Shown: positions 28,626 to 38,455, counted from the stretch's first letter. The stretch: 64,000 nt of DNA from Bradyrhizobium embrapense (GCF_001189235.2 NZ_LFIP02000007.1:63249-127248), one strand, 5' to 3'. Program-made: numbers and translations. Notes: generated from the letters alone by a model not told the origin.

Positions 28626-28853
28626 TTAGCCACCCCATGCCGGGGGCAATGCAAGCGGGGTTCGAAGCTCCATCGCATCGGCGAAGATGGTCCAATCGCG
28701 GACACCTTTTTGCTTGCAGAAATCAGTTTCTGCCTGCTGTGCAGCAGCACTCAGCGAGGGCGCATCCACCCGGAACGCTGCCTGACAGGCACGATGCTCG
28801 TGGCCGGTATCGTCACAAACGGTCTTGATGAACCGAACGTTAAATGAAGGCAT
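28626..28853 (-). CDS. Small conserved protein, likely FixK-controlled
   Basis: A 75-residue protein starting MPSFNVRFIKTVCDDTGHEHRACQ; GGGGTG precedes the ATG at 28853 and the longer upstream reading was rejected. The pattern (beta strand, DDTGHEH, then helix AAAQQAETDFCKQKGVRDW) suggests a small alpha/beta fold with a conserved Cys/His set. Function not recognised. A near-consensus FixK box lies 63 bp upstream. Confidence 0.6.
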   Translation of the reverse strand: MPSFNVRFIKTVCDDTGHEHRACQAAFRVDAPSLSAAAQQAETDFCKQKGVRDWTIFADAMELRTPLALPPAWGG

Positions 28854-28915
28854 GACACCCCCTGTTCCTGTGCGTTTCCTCATGTTGCATTCTGCCAGCC
28901 GCACCAGGCGAGTAT

Positions 28916-28929
28916 GTGATTTGTCTCAA
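28916..28929 (-). promoter_or_regulatory. FixK-like box, one mismatch
   Basis: Minus strand TTGAGACAAATCAC: TTGA and TCA kept, last base off consensus. Upstream of the 28626-28853 gene. Confidence 0.4.
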
Positions 28930-29318
28930 GCAGCACCGAAAAAGATTCTCGCTCCATCGAGATAAGGTCGAGACTTGGGCAGGTGATATGAGTGCTCTTT
29001 CGTCCGAAGAAGCTCCAAATCAACAAGCGTCGGTTTGGCGGATCACATCTGGTTGAGGTCGCTCAGGAACCACAGCTCTCGTCTTCCCGTGCGTTGGGCC
29101 GGCAGAGTTGAGGCGCGGATCCAGAATATTCTCATGAGACGGTTGGGCAGATGGCGATGATCGATCGATCCCAACTTCAATCGCCGAGAATGTGGGAGCT
29201 TGTGCCGCCGCGAAACTTGCACGGTACTTGGTCGTCTCGCAAGGCATTCCCGACCGCTCCGCCTGATTGCGAGGCAGCGCGGGCAAAGGTATTTTCGACC
29301 GGAACCGGCGGCCGAAGA
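28930..29318. other. Intergenic, no gene seen
   Basis: Short frames only, none with a ribosome site. Nothing structured noted. Confidence 0.4.
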
Positions 29319-29537
29319 TTACCGGTGGCGGCTAGAACTGCTCGCGCGTGGGCAAATGAGGCGAAGCGGCTTGATCTCGCTCGTGATGGTCCATCCTATC
29401 GCAGCAACCGCAAAGCCGATGATCAGGCTGGCCGCAGCCAAGGTTTCGATAAGCCCAAGCTTAAAGACTTCCGCGCCATACCCGATAACTACGATCAGCG
29501 CGGGCAAGACCAACGACAATGTGAGGCGAGCAATCAA
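29319..29537 (-). CDS. Small membrane protein
   Basis: A 72-residue protein with two membrane helices (about residues 4-24 and 33-53) and a basic tail. No known family. A perfect FixK box lies about 105 bp upstream, suggesting low-oxygen expression. Confidence 0.5.
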   Translation of the reverse strand: MIARLTLSLVLPALIVVIGYGAEVFKLGLIETLAAASLIIGFAVAAIGWTITSEIKPLRLICPRASSSSRHR

Positions 29538-29642
29538 CTTACCATCTCCTTCGACTCTCGCAGCTCAGTGACACGCGCTCGTCATGATGCAATGCGCGTG
29601 CGCTGAGCAGCCTGAACATTTGCACATTGCGCGTCCTAGATT

Positions 29643-29656
29643 TTGATTTTCGTCAA
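29643..29656 (-). promoter_or_regulatory. FixK box (TTGATTTTCGTCAA)
   Basis: Full match to TTGA-N6-TCAA. Palindromic, so it could also act to the right, but no gene follows there within 800 bp. Confidence 0.6.
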
Positions 29657-30528
29657 ACCCGCTACATGCTGGCGTATTGTGTGATCGATGCGCGCCTCCG
29701 CCGGATGACCCGGTTTGCTACGTGTTACCGGCAACGCACCGACAGTTGCCACTCGCCCTTGACCCGTTCTGGACGTGCATCAGCTTCTTTTTGACCTGCA
29801 TCAATACAGCGGTTCCGGCTTGAGATAGAAAGGACGTACCAGTCAAGCTCAGACACGTGGCAGATTGAAAGACTTGGCGCCCTATCATCTTTTCGCCTAC
29901 AAATACTGGCAAGTCGGCTCAAGGACTGCCGGACGCACCCGAGCGAAGTGCACCCGGTCGCCTGCGCCGCGTGTGATGCTGGCCACTTCATCGACCCGCG
30001 GATCGGTACCATGCTCTGGCCGAGCGCAGCTGGTCCATCTGAATGCCATCGAGCGAATTCGGGCGTCATACCGTTCCCGCACGGACACGCCGCCTGGCTC
30101 GCAAGAGCACGTTCGACGGCATCAAGAGTCCACGCCCCACGCTGACTTCGTGGGACGGGGAAACGTCCGACCGACAAAGGATGTTCGACATGACAGACCA
30201 CGGCGACAATTGTCCCGCCGCGGCCACGCTGGCGGGAACTGCAGTCCACTCCAGCTGCTGTCCAACAGAATTCAATAACAACCGGCGCTGGCTCGAACGG
30301 GTCCGGTTTGACTCGACCGGATTCCGGGAACTGCTTCGCAACCCTCATACCTCGGTTGGCGATCGGATCACGTCCCAGCACGATCCGATCGGCGGTTGCT
30401 ACGTCTCAAAGCATCCGGACCATAACTGGCTTGATCGAGACCATGCGCCGCTTGGGCGAGATCAGGCTGAGCTTGTTGGCGCAGCGGCCGAGCGATCTCG
30501 GCGCTAGTATTCGGAAGGTTACCTGATT
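29657..30528. other. Probable gene relics, unresolved
   Basis: Long overlapping frames on both strands (minus 29725-30381, plus 30043-30507) have protein-like patches, for example ACPCGNGMTPEFARW on the minus strand and RTITGLIETMRRLGEIRLSLL on the plus strand, but none forms a full gene. Consistent with a frameshifted old gene. Confidence 0.35.
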
Positions 30529-30756
30529 TTGTCAGTCGGCGGCGATGAACACCGTCCAGGGTCTATTGGCAAACTGACCTGGGAGCGAATTGAAACGGCG
30601 CCCTTTGACCGGGAGCTGGAGATCGCGGTGATCGAGGGTCATGCCATTCACCGGCTGGTCTTTCCTTGTCGACGGATCTTCGGCGGCTGGATCAAGGCTA
30701 TGACCGGAGAGCACGTCGCTGTACAGCCGACGCACTGGCGCATCTGGCCGAGATAG
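30529..30756 (+). CDS. Small conserved protein upstream of fixL
   Basis: A 75-residue protein from a TTG start: LTWERIETAPFDRELEIAVI...HRLVFPCRRIFGGWIKAMTGEHVAVQPTHWRIW. The pattern 'W-x-x-I-x-x-APF' with a terminal 'PTHWR-x-W' looks like a compact domain I recall from other bradyrhizobia. The start is weak and the gene could be a little longer upstream, where the sequence seems damaged. Function unknown. Confidence 0.5.
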   Translation: MSVGGDEHRPGSIGKLTWERIETAPFDRELEIAVIEGHAIHRLVFPCRRIFGGWIKAMTGEHVAVQPTHWRIWPR

Positions 30757-30864
30757 CGGCGCCGCCCTGCACAATAGGTAGCGCAACGAAACGCAGCTGC
30801 ATCCGGCCTCCTCACATAGACAAGCTACGTACACTCGATCGAACGAGAGGGTCTGCCCGGAAAC

Positions 30865-32295
30865 ATGTCCGACCACATTTGGTACCACTATGTCACAGCC
30901 GCGGCGGCCGCCGCGCTGGCGGTCGTGCTTCGTGCGGCGCTGGATCCGTATCTTCAGGACCGCACGGCCACGATCATCTACCTTCCAGTCATCGTTTTTG
31001 CCGCTTTCGCTGGTGGCCGCGGACCGGCCATCTTCGCCACGCTGCTCTGCCTCATCATCAGCGCGGCATGTCTTGGGAACAACCTCATCTCCGATTCCGC
31101 GAACATGATCGATATAGCCGGACTCGCGATAGTTGGCCCCCTGCTCGGCTTCATGGGCGATCGGCTGCGGCGAGAATCAGAGCAGGCACGGTACCGGCAA
31201 GCCCATCTGCAGTCGATCCTGGACACCGTGCCGGAAGCCATGATCGTGATTGACGAGAGAGGAATCATCCGCTCGTTCAGTGCCGCGGCGGTGCGTTTAT
31301 TCGGTTGGTCTCCGGACGAAGTGGTCGGAGCGAATGTATCCGGGTTAATGCCGCAACCCTACCGCGCCGAGCATGACCGCTACATTGAACGCTATCTGAC
31401 TACCGGAGAGCGGCGCATTATGGGCCTCGGCCGTATCGTGGTCGGCGAGCGAAGCGACGGCTCGACCTTTCCGATGGAGCTTGCCGTCGGTGAGGGCAAA
31501 GTGCGCGGCGAACGATTCTTTACCGGCTTCATCCGAGACCTCACCGAACGGCGAGCGCAAGAACGCCGATTGCAGGAACTACAATCTGAGCTCGTACACG
31601 TCTCGCGGTTGACCGCCATGGGAGAGATGGCCTCGTCTATTGCCCACGAGATCAACCAACCGCTCTCCGCAATCACAAACTACATGCGCGGCGCCAAGAC
31701 GCTGCTGGCATCAGACAAGCCGGACGCCAATCGTATTGCTGATGCCATCGAAAATGCCACCCAGCAAGCGCTGCGCGCCGGCGAAATCATCAAGCGCCTG
31801 CGGGAATTCGTCGCCAAAGGCGAGACGGAGCACACAATGGAGAATCCGCTCACTATGCTTGAAGAGGCGGTCGCTCTGGCCTTGCTCGGCGCCAAGGATC
31901 AAGGCGTGCGGGTGACGATCCACAGCGATCGCGATCTGCCATCGATGATCGTGGACAAGATCCAGATCCAGCAGGTCGCGCTGAACCTGATACGAAACGC
32001 GATCGAGGCGATGGCTTCCGGCCCGCGTCGCGAATTGACCGTCGGAGTTGCCAAAATCGACGGCCTCGCCAGGTTTACCGTCGCCGATACCGGTTCTGGC
32101 ATCAGCCCTGATATCGCCGACCGCCTGTTCCAGCCCTTTGTCACGACCAAAGAGCATGGCATGGGTGTCGGACTATCAATCTGCCGGACGATCATCGAGT
32201 CCCATGGCGGCCACATCGCTGTAGAAGCCAATCCGGGCGGCGGCACGGTCTTTCAGTTTACCCTGCCATTTGCGGAGGCTGATGAAGAAGCATGA
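30865..32295 (+). CDS. fixL: FixL oxygen-sensing histidine kinase
   Basis: A 476-residue kinase. Residues about 8-98 contain four or so membrane segments, then a heme PAS domain (about 110-230) with the proximal heme His at about 170 (YRAEHDRYIERYL) and the regulatory Arg at about 190. The HisKA motif MASSIAHEINQPLSAI has the phosphorylated His at about 261; HATPase motifs follow (NLIRNAIEAM, DTGSGISPDIADRLF, GMGVGLSICRTI). Without O2 it autophosphorylates and activates FixJ. B. japonicum FixL is about 505 residues; this one is shorter at the N-terminus by about 30. The stop overlaps fixJ. Intact. Confidence 0.93.
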   Translation: MSDHIWYHYVTAAAAAALAVVLRAALDPYLQDRTATIIYLPVIVFAAFAGGRGPAIFATLLCLIISAACLGNNLISDSANMIDIAGLAIVGPLLGFMGDRLRRESEQARYRQAHLQSILDTVPEAMIVIDERGIIRSFSAAAVRLFGWSPDEVVGANVSGLMPQPYRAEHDRYIERYLTTGERRIMGLGRIVVGERSDGSTFPMELAVGEGKVRGERFFTGFIRDLTERRAQERRLQELQSELVHVSRLTAMGEMASSIAHEINQPLSAITNYMRGAKTLLASDKPDANRIADAIENATQQALRAGEIIKRLREFVAKGETEHTMENPLTMLEEAVALALLGAKDQGVRVTIHSDRDLPSMIVDKIQIQQVALNLIRNAIEAMASGPRRELTVGVAKIDGLARFTVADTGSGISPDIADRLFQPFVTTKEHGMGVGLSICRTIIESHGGHIAVEANPGGGTVFQFTLPFAEADEEA

Positions 32296-32897
32296 CCATG
32301 CGGCGCGTTCTTGTGATCGACGATGACGCCGCGATGCGGGACTCACTCGCGTTTCTGCTTGATGTTAAAGGCTTCTACGTGGCAACCTATGAGACGGCGA
32401 GCGGCTTTCTCAGTGACGCCGCGAGCGGTCCGGTTGACTGCATTGTGTCGGACATCCGCATGCCCGGCATGAGCGGCCTGGAACTGGTCCGCAAGCTGAA
32501 GGCCGATCGCGTCGACTGTCCCGTCATCCTGATAACTGGTCATGGCGACGTAACGCTGGCGGTCGAAGCGATGAAAGCGGGTGCGGTCGACTTCATCGAG
32601 AAGCCCTTCGAAGACGAGGTGCTATTCCGTGCGATCAATAGCGCCTTGGAAGCACGGCCAACCAGGCCAGCGGACGATACGGCGAAACTGCAGGCCGAAG
32701 CCCGCCTGGCAGACCTCTCATCGCGCGAGCGTGATGTCCTGCAGGGACTACTGGCCGGCAAGATCAACAAGGTGATCGCCCATGATCTTGGTATCAGCCC
32801 GAGAACGGTCGAGGTTTACCGGGCGAACGTCATGGCAAAGACCAATGTTCGCAGCATGTCCGAGTTGATGCGAATAGCTATCGCCGCCGGTCTCTAG
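32292..32897 (+). CDS. fixJ: FixJ response regulator
   Basis: A 201-residue NarL/FixJ-type regulator. The receiver has the acidic pair VIDDDAA, phospho-Asp54 (CIVSDIRMPGMSGLEL) and Lys near 104 (FIEKPFEDE). The C-terminal LuxR-type HTH (LSSRERDVLQGLLAGKINKVIAHDLGISPRTVEVYRANVM, split into its helices) binds DNA. The ATG overlaps the fixL stop (ATGA), so the pair is translated together. Its expected target is fixK downstream. Confidence 0.93.
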   Translation: MTMRRVLVIDDDAAMRDSLAFLLDVKGFYVATYETASGFLSDAASGPVDCIVSDIRMPGMSGLELVRKLKADRVDCPVILITGHGDVTLAVEAMKAGAVDFIEKPFEDEVLFRAINSALEARPTRPADDTAKLQAEARLADLSSRERDVLQGLLAGKINKVIAHDLGISPRTVEVYRANVMAKTNVRSMSELMRIAIAAGL

Positions 32898-33095
32898 CAA
32901 CATCGCAAGCGACGGAATGCCCTATTCAAGCGACCGGCTGTCCGTTTCAACTGAGCAGATCGCGCCGAGAAGGTCATGTTGCTGATGCGGTGGAGCTTTA
33001 AATCGCCTGCGGATTCTTTGCGGAGCGTAAATCGTGCAACACAGGCGAGTACTATTCCTGGCCGTGGACTATTATGAGGCCCGCTCCTTGCCAGT

Positions 33096-33109
33096 TTGTT
33101 CGTGCTCAA
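33096..33109 (+). promoter_or_regulatory. FixK-like box (TTGTTCGTGCTCAA)
   Basis: TTG-N8-CAA with one deviation at position 4. It lies 69 bp upstream of the universal-stress gene. The rest of 32898-33177 holds no gene. Confidence 0.45.
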
Positions 33110-33177
33110 GAACATGCGGATCATTTGAGGGCTCGGATTCTTCCGAGGCAGCAGGTCTTTGACTTCGGAGAACAACA

Positions 33178-34008
33178 ATGCTCGGGAACATACTGGTCCA
33201 CCTTCCAACAGAGCTCCCGGTGCGGGCTGCAATCACCGGCTCGATTTCCTTCGCACAGAGTACCGGCGCGCATCTTGACGTTATAGCCATCGGCTACGAG
33301 AGAACAATTATTCCGCTTCTTGCAATTGGCGTAACGGCGGTTACTTCTGTTTTCGAGGTTGAGCAGTCGCGTGCGTTGGAGCGGGCCGAAGCAGCACTTC
33401 ATGCCTTCGATCTACAGGCACGGAATACCGGCATTTCCTATACGAGTCGCGCGCTGAGCGCGCTTCCAACCGACGCGCGCCGGATCATCTGCGCGAGCGC
33501 GCGAGTCCACGACATGACAATCGTTACCCAGCCTCAGGGCGGCTACGATAGTTGCGACAATCTGATACTCAGGGGGATCCTTTCCCGGGCTGGCGGGCCA
33601 GTTCTGTATCTGCCACCAACCTTCGACGGCGCCTTCTCGATCAGACGAGTAGGGATTTGTTGGGACGGCAGCCGCCGTGCGGCGCGTGCGTTGCACGACG
33701 CAACGCCACTTTTGTGTAAAGCCGATATCCTCACCATCATCGCGACCACCGCCCCGGACAAAGTCCCCGCAGAGAGTTCCACCGCGCATCTGGGAGAGTA
33801 TCTCGCAAAATCAGGACTTCCTGCGAGGATCGTGTCACTTCCGGCATCCCGGGCAGCGCGGCGCGCTCTCCCGTCGCTTGCGACCGACGAGAGCCTCGAC
33901 CTGCTGGTGATGGGAGGCTACGGTTGCTCTCAGCTGCAGGAGAGGCTGCTCGGCACCGCCAGCCATATGCTCCGCGGGATCAACATCCCGGTCCTGATGT
34001 CACAGTGA
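33178..34008 (+). CDS. Universal stress protein (two-domain UspA family)
   Basis: A 276-residue protein with two USP-like halves. The second half is better conserved: GICWDGSRRAARALHDATPLL and the nucleotide-loop GGYGCSQLQERLLGTASHMLR. Such proteins bind ATP or act in stress and low-oxygen survival. It lies between fixJ and fixK, matching the known bradyrhizobial order where a gene separates them. A FixK-like box is upstream. Confidence 0.8.
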   Translation: MLGNILVHLPTELPVRAAITGSISFAQSTGAHLDVIAIGYERTIIPLLAIGVTAVTSVFEVEQSRALERAEAALHAFDLQARNTGISYTSRALSALPTDARRIICASARVHDMTIVTQPQGGYDSCDNLILRGILSRAGGPVLYLPPTFDGAFSIRRVGICWDGSRRAARALHDATPLLCKADILTIIATTAPDKVPAESSTAHLGEYLAKSGLPARIVSLPASRAARRALPSLATDESLDLLVMGGYGCSQLQERLLGTASHMLRGINIPVLMSQ

Positions 34009-34538
34009 GGCGGTACGGGCGGCACGTCGCCGGATCCGCGAAGATGCCATCAAAATGCTGTCGCGATCGGCGCATCCGACGATGCCCGACCTCGACATCA
34101 GGCTAGATCACGATTGTCCTTCGGTTCCTACGATTGCGGAGTGCCGGCAGAGCGGACTGTTGAGCCAGGACAACATGTCACGCGAGCCTAGCTCTATGAT
34201 TCAATTTCCAACTCGGACCACATGAAGTGACGGCCGGGCCGTCGTCCACGTCGATGAGCATACATGGATCCTCATGATCCCGGCTGGCCACTCAAGGCTG
34301 ACCAGGATCAGAGTCATGATTTGCAGGAGACTTCCTGCGCCGGGCTGAGAGTGACGGTGGGGATAGCTCTTGGAACTCTCCACCGGTGTGGCCGTGCGCT
34401 TTCGATTGTTTTCGTGGCGGCCTGCCAGGTCAGCCTTCTGATTCAAAGCTGGCCCAATTGATTTGAGCATGTTCGAGTAGCAGGGGACCGGCGTCGCGCG
34501 TCGTTCAAGAGGAACTCAATCATGAGCTTACGCGTAAC
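34009..34538. other. Intergenic, no gene seen
   Basis: Short frames without start support on either strand. Confidence 0.4.
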
Positions 34539-34562
34539 TACCTAGTGGCTTCTACTTAGGTA
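34539..34562 (+). promoter_or_regulatory. Inverted repeat upstream of fixK, candidate FixJ site
   Basis: TACCTA at 34539-34544 and TAGGTA at 34557-34562 form an inverted repeat with a 12-bp spacer. The minus strand contains CTAAGTAG, close to the reported FixJ recognition core GTAmGTAG. It lies about 75 bp before the fixK start. Confidence 0.4.
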
Positions 34563-34635
34563 AAACATCTGGATTTCACAGTTTGTCAGGAGCGGCCAAT
34601 CTGCGTGTCATCGACGTTCGCAAGCAAAGTTCGCC

Positions 34636-35316
34636 ATGCACGCCTGGACCGCCAGCTTTCCTGAGACCAGCCGCCATCCACCCAACGCCTTGGGTGGGAA
34701 ATCCAATCGTGGACCGCTTGGTATGATTGCGACACCGATGCGGTTCACACGCAATAGCGAGATTTACGGAGAGGATGAATCAGCTGAATACCTTTATCAG
34801 GTGGTATCGGGGGCTGTGCGAACCTACAAAATTCTGGAGGACGGACGTCGTCAGATCGGCGCATTTTATTTGCCTGGTGACATCTTCGGCTTTGAGGCCG
34901 AAGAAAGCCATATCTCCTCGGCCGAGGCGATCTGCGAGACGCACCTGCTCATGGTGAAGCGCACCGCTGTCATCTTTCGCGCCAGCCACCAGAGGGAACT
35001 CGCTAGGCAGCTCTGGGACGCGATGGCGCTTGAGCTCCGCCGCTTCCAGGCGCATTCGATGCTCCTGATCAGCAGCGCAGAAGAACGGGTCATCGCGTTC
35101 CTGCTCGACATATCCCGCCGCACCACGGAGAACGCGGCCATCGATCTACCCATGTCACGGCAGGATGTTGCAGATTACCTTGGCTTGACCATCGAGACGG
35201 TGTCGCGCACTTTCACTCAGCTTGAGCAGAATGGCGCGATCGCCCTGCCGACCACGCGCCGAGTTGAGCTCCGCAAGGACACATTGTCCAACCGCTTTGC
35301 GCAGAACTTTGGCTAA
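34636..35316 (+). CDS. fixK: FixK, Crp/Fnr-family regulator
   Basis: A 226-residue regulator. It has a cyclic-nucleotide-like beta barrel (ESAEYLYQVVSGAVRTYKIL...IGAFYLPGDIFGF) and a C-terminal HTH (MSRQDVADYLGLTIETVSRTFTQLEQNGAI), the FixK/FNR recognition-helix type. The N-terminal cysteine cluster of oxygen-sensing FNR is absent, as in FixK. Length and layout are close to FixK2 of B. japonicum. Expected to be activated by FixJ and to control TTG-N8-CAA boxes such as those at 28416, 29643, 33096 and 36520. Confidence 0.9.
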   Translation: MHAWTASFPETSRHPPNALGGKSNRGPLGMIATPMRFTRNSEIYGEDESAEYLYQVVSGAVRTYKILEDGRRQIGAFYLPGDIFGFEAEESHISSAEAICETHLLMVKRTAVIFRASHQRELARQLWDAMALELRRFQAHSMLLISSAEERVIAFLLDISRRTTENAAIDLPMSRQDVADYLGLTIETVSRTFTQLEQNGAIALPTTRRVELRKDTLSNRFAQNFG

Positions 35317-35462
35317 CGTGATTTGCGCCGGCTCCAGGCTAGGCGGCGCACGCCTCTGTGCTCCGAGCCGGCTGGACAATACAGCGAAGGACATCCAACT
35401 GCGGCTTGGGAAACCGGGCACAAATCGCCGCCAGCTTACATTTTCCTCCATGGAGCACCGCA

Positions 35463-36092
35463 ATGATCATCGGTCGCTTGCTTCGAGAGCATCGTAATAT
35501 CGATCTTCTTTTGGTCGCCCTTCAACGCGAATTGGAGATTTTTGAGGAAGGACATCGTCCGGACTATGAGGTGATTCGCGCGATTATCAGCTATTTTGAG
35601 GTTTACCCCGAGGTGTACCATCATCCTCAAGAGGACTTGATCTTTTCCAAGCTCAAGAGGTGCGATCCGGATGGGGCCGCACTGGTCGGCGATCTCGCGC
35701 ATGAGCATCAGGAAGTCATCGACCGCTTGCACCACTTCGCTCGCGCAATTGACGGTGTCCTGGCAGATCGTGAAGTCTTTCGGCAAGACGTCGGCAAGAT
35801 CGTACGCGACTTTATAGTATGCGAGCGGCACCACATGATGTGGGAAGAACGGGACTTCTTCCCCGCCGCCGTTGCGGCTTTATCGGCTCAGGATTGGGCC
35901 GAAGTCGCTTCCGCCCTCACCGATCACGGAGATCCGCTATTCAGCGAGACAGCTGAAGCGGCCTCCGATGCGTTGAGAGCGCATATTCTACAATTAGAAC
36001 AAGAAGCTGAGGCCGAACGGAGCGCACTTGCGTTTTCGAGCGCGTTGGCCGGCAACCCGCGACACAATGCGGAGAGGGAGGGGCCACACTGA
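35463..36092 (+). CDS. Hemerythrin-domain protein
   Basis: A 209-residue protein with a hemerythrin HHE fold: His in LLREHRN (residue 10), YHHPQEDLIF, LAHEHQEVIDRLHH and ERHHMMWEERDFF, typical of a di-iron site that binds O2 or NO. The start at 35463 (MIIGRLLREH) has GGAG eight bases upstream; an earlier in-frame ATG at 35358 adds a basic leader not seen in the family. It lies between fixK and hemN, so control by low oxygen is likely. Confidence 0.85.
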   Translation: MIIGRLLREHRNIDLLLVALQRELEIFEEGHRPDYEVIRAIISYFEVYPEVYHHPQEDLIFSKLKRCDPDGAALVGDLAHEHQEVIDRLHHFARAIDGVLADREVFRQDVGKIVRDFIVCERHHMMWEERDFFPAAVAALSAQDWAEVASALTDHGDPLFSETAEAASDALRAHILQLEQEAEAERSALAFSSALAGNPRHNAEREGPH

Positions 36093-36519
36093 CCGCTGCC
36101 GCATTCGGCAGGAAATGGACATCATTCATGGGGCTCAAATGAAGATCGCCTCGCCGGCTCTCAGATCGAGCACAGGCGATATGCTTCTCCGCCCGATGAT
36201 CGTTTGCTCTAACTGGCGGCGCAAGCGGCATGGCCGACGTTAAAGGCGGTCTGATTCGGCATAAGGCAGTGACCGTAACAGGCTCGGCCACGAGCATTGG
36301 CATCGCGCGAACGGACATTTCTGAGCAGAGCTGTCCGACGTCAATTAATGGTTCGTTTGCTGCTTCGTTTCGTCCGGTTTTCTCGCTCGATCTGACCATG
36401 ATGGGAGGTGCATTTCCAAGAAAGCTCATCCTTGCCGCGGACCGCTTCATCACAATTCAAAATATGATGTATGCGCCGTTGGCATGCCCCACCGGCCAGC
36501 CCATCAGTAACCGCGATAT
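36093..36519. other. Intergenic between hemerythrin and hemN
   Basis: Short frames only (plus 36230-36523 starts MADVKGGLIRHKAV but has no ribosome site and no family). The hemN promoter lies at its right end. Confidence 0.4.
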
Positions 36520-36533
36520 TTGAGGCAGCGCAA
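36520..36533 (+). promoter_or_regulatory. FixK box upstream of hemN (TTGAGGCAGCGCAA)
   Basis: Full match to TTG(A/C)-N6-(T/G)CAA. It is 58 bp before the hemN start; hemN is a known FixK2/FNR target in rhizobia. Confidence 0.65.
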
Positions 36534-36590
36534 AGCTTACCAAGCCCCTGTCCGATAATCGGGCGCCCAGAGAGCGAGAGAGGCATCGCA

Positions 36591-37943
36591 ATGCGACCGG
36601 ACCTAGCACAATTCTACGGGCAGCACCGACTACCGCGCTACACCAGCTATCCGAGCGCCCCTCACTTCTCGGCATCAGTTCGGGAGCTCGACTATCAAGC
36701 TTGGCTCAAGTCTCTCGATGGCCAGCAGTCCGCCTCTCTCTACGTGCACGTGCCATTTTGCCGAAGCATGTGTTGGTACTGCGGCTGCCATACATCCGTC
36801 ACGAAACGCGACGATCCGATCGCGATCTATACAGCTGGATTGCGCACTGAAGCCTACCTCGTTGCAGATGCCATTGGCCAACGACAGGCAATCTCTCATA
36901 TTCACTTCGGCGGCGGCACGCCGACGATCCTGACACCTGAAGCATTCGCCGATTTGGTCGGCTCGTTGCGTTATTCGTTCGCCATTCTGCCTAATGCTGA
37001 GATCGCCGTCGAGATTGATCCCCGCAAGTTGAGCAATGCGATGGCGGAAGCCCTGGGCTATAGCGGGGTCAACAGGGCAAGCCTTGGCGTGCAGAGCTTC
37101 GACCCAATCGTCCAACAGGCCATCAACCGCCGGCAGAGCTTCGAACAGACCGCAATTTCGGTCGAGCGGTTACGCCACGCCGGCATTTGCCGGATCAATT
37201 TCGACCTGCTGTATGGGCTGCCCGGGCAGACGGTCGATTCGTGCCTGGATACCGTCGGCAAATGCCTCGAATTATATCCGGACCGGTTTTCGGCTTTTGG
37301 TTACGCGCACGTCCCAACCTTCAAGAAGCATCAACGCAAGATCGACGAATCCACTCTGCCCGACAGTGTCGAGCGCTATTTCCAATCCGAGATGGTAGCT
37401 CACACTTTGGTTGACGCTGGATACGTACGCGTAGGCCTCGATCACTTCGCCCTGCCGCATGACAATCTCGCTGTGGCAGCGAAGCAAGGCAGATTGCGCC
37501 GCAATTTCCAGGGATATACTGACGATAGCGCAGTTGCGCTTATTGGCCTCGGTTCTAGCGCCATCGGCCGGCTGCAGCAGGGGTTCGTCGCGAATGCTGT
37601 CTCGACCAGGGACTACCTCGCTCGCATCACCGAGGATCGGCTCGCGGCCGCGAAAGGCTATTTGTTGACTGATGATGATCGCTATCGGGCGGAGATCATC
37701 GAACGAATTATGTGCGACATGACAATCGATCTCTCCGAGACGTCTCGCCGTCACGGCAGGGATCCGAATTCGGCTGTTGTCGATCGGCCCGGGCTCGACA
37801 GCCTTATCGCAGATGGCGCCGTCGTAGTCGAAGATGGCCGGCTTTCCGTAGTCGATGGCGCGCGGTTTCTGGTCCGGAACGTCGCCTCCGCGTTCGACGC
37901 TCACCTCGCTCGATGCGGGGCTATGCACAGCGCGGCGGTCTAA
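36591..37943 (+). CDS. hemN: HemN, oxygen-independent coproporphyrinogen III oxidase
   Basis: A 450-residue radical-SAM enzyme. The iron-sulfur motif CRSMCWYCGC has Cys at about 57, 61 and 64, with FGGGTPTIL and the HemN C-terminal domain following. It makes protoporphyrinogen without O2, needed for heme in bacteroids. The ATG at 36591 (MRPDLAQFYGQHRLPRYTSYP) is preceded by GAGAGAGGC; an earlier in-frame start at 36471 was rejected. A FixK box lies upstream. Intact. Confidence 0.93.
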   Translation: MRPDLAQFYGQHRLPRYTSYPSAPHFSASVRELDYQAWLKSLDGQQSASLYVHVPFCRSMCWYCGCHTSVTKRDDPIAIYTAGLRTEAYLVADAIGQRQAISHIHFGGGTPTILTPEAFADLVGSLRYSFAILPNAEIAVEIDPRKLSNAMAEALGYSGVNRASLGVQSFDPIVQQAINRRQSFEQTAISVERLRHAGICRINFDLLYGLPGQTVDSCLDTVGKCLELYPDRFSAFGYAHVPTFKKHQRKIDESTLPDSVERYFQSEMVAHTLVDAGYVRVGLDHFALPHDNLAVAAKQGRLRRNFQGYTDDSAVALIGLGSSAIGRLQQGFVANAVSTRDYLARITEDRLAAAKGYLLTDDDRYRAEIIERIMCDMTIDLSETSRRHGRDPNSAVVDRPGLDSLIADGAVVVEDGRLSVVDGARFLVRNVASAFDAHLARCGAMHSAAV

Positions 37944-38455
37944 TCGTGTGAGCGGCGGGCCTGCCACTCTAGCAATCCGCACTTCGGTCACCAGTGAACT
38001 GGCTTATGCCCGGTGCGGGCCGATCTCGTGATCGTGGATCATCCTATTTGTCCACCACTTTCATGGTCGCGCGTATCGATCCGCCCATCCATTCCGAACA
38101 GGTTCCCAAACCTTCGTTACAGTGGAACCGGACAGATTGCCTGCGCAGCCAGACAGGATCATGCATCGGTTGCTCGAGTACTTCTTGCAGTCGCGTTTGC
38201 TCGCATGGTCGCGCTGATCCGGCGGCAAGAAAGCGCCGCCAATTGCATTCGCCTTGGTCGGTACTAAGCCGGTCGGGTGTCGCCAGCCGCAGTCTTTGCT
38301 CGCCTCGACAAACCATTATGACCGGATGCTCCAAGCAAACCTTAGTCTAGTGTTGCAATACTCGATGACATCGGTCGCATACCACAGCATGATTGAGCTA
38401 TGCTGATCCGTGCTTCAACTTGGGGGCGATTTACGGCGGATGTCCTCGCCGGCAA
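37944..38455. other. Intergenic, no gene seen
   Basis: Several overlapping short frames, none with start support. The promoter of the following small RNA should be near its right end. Confidence 0.4.
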
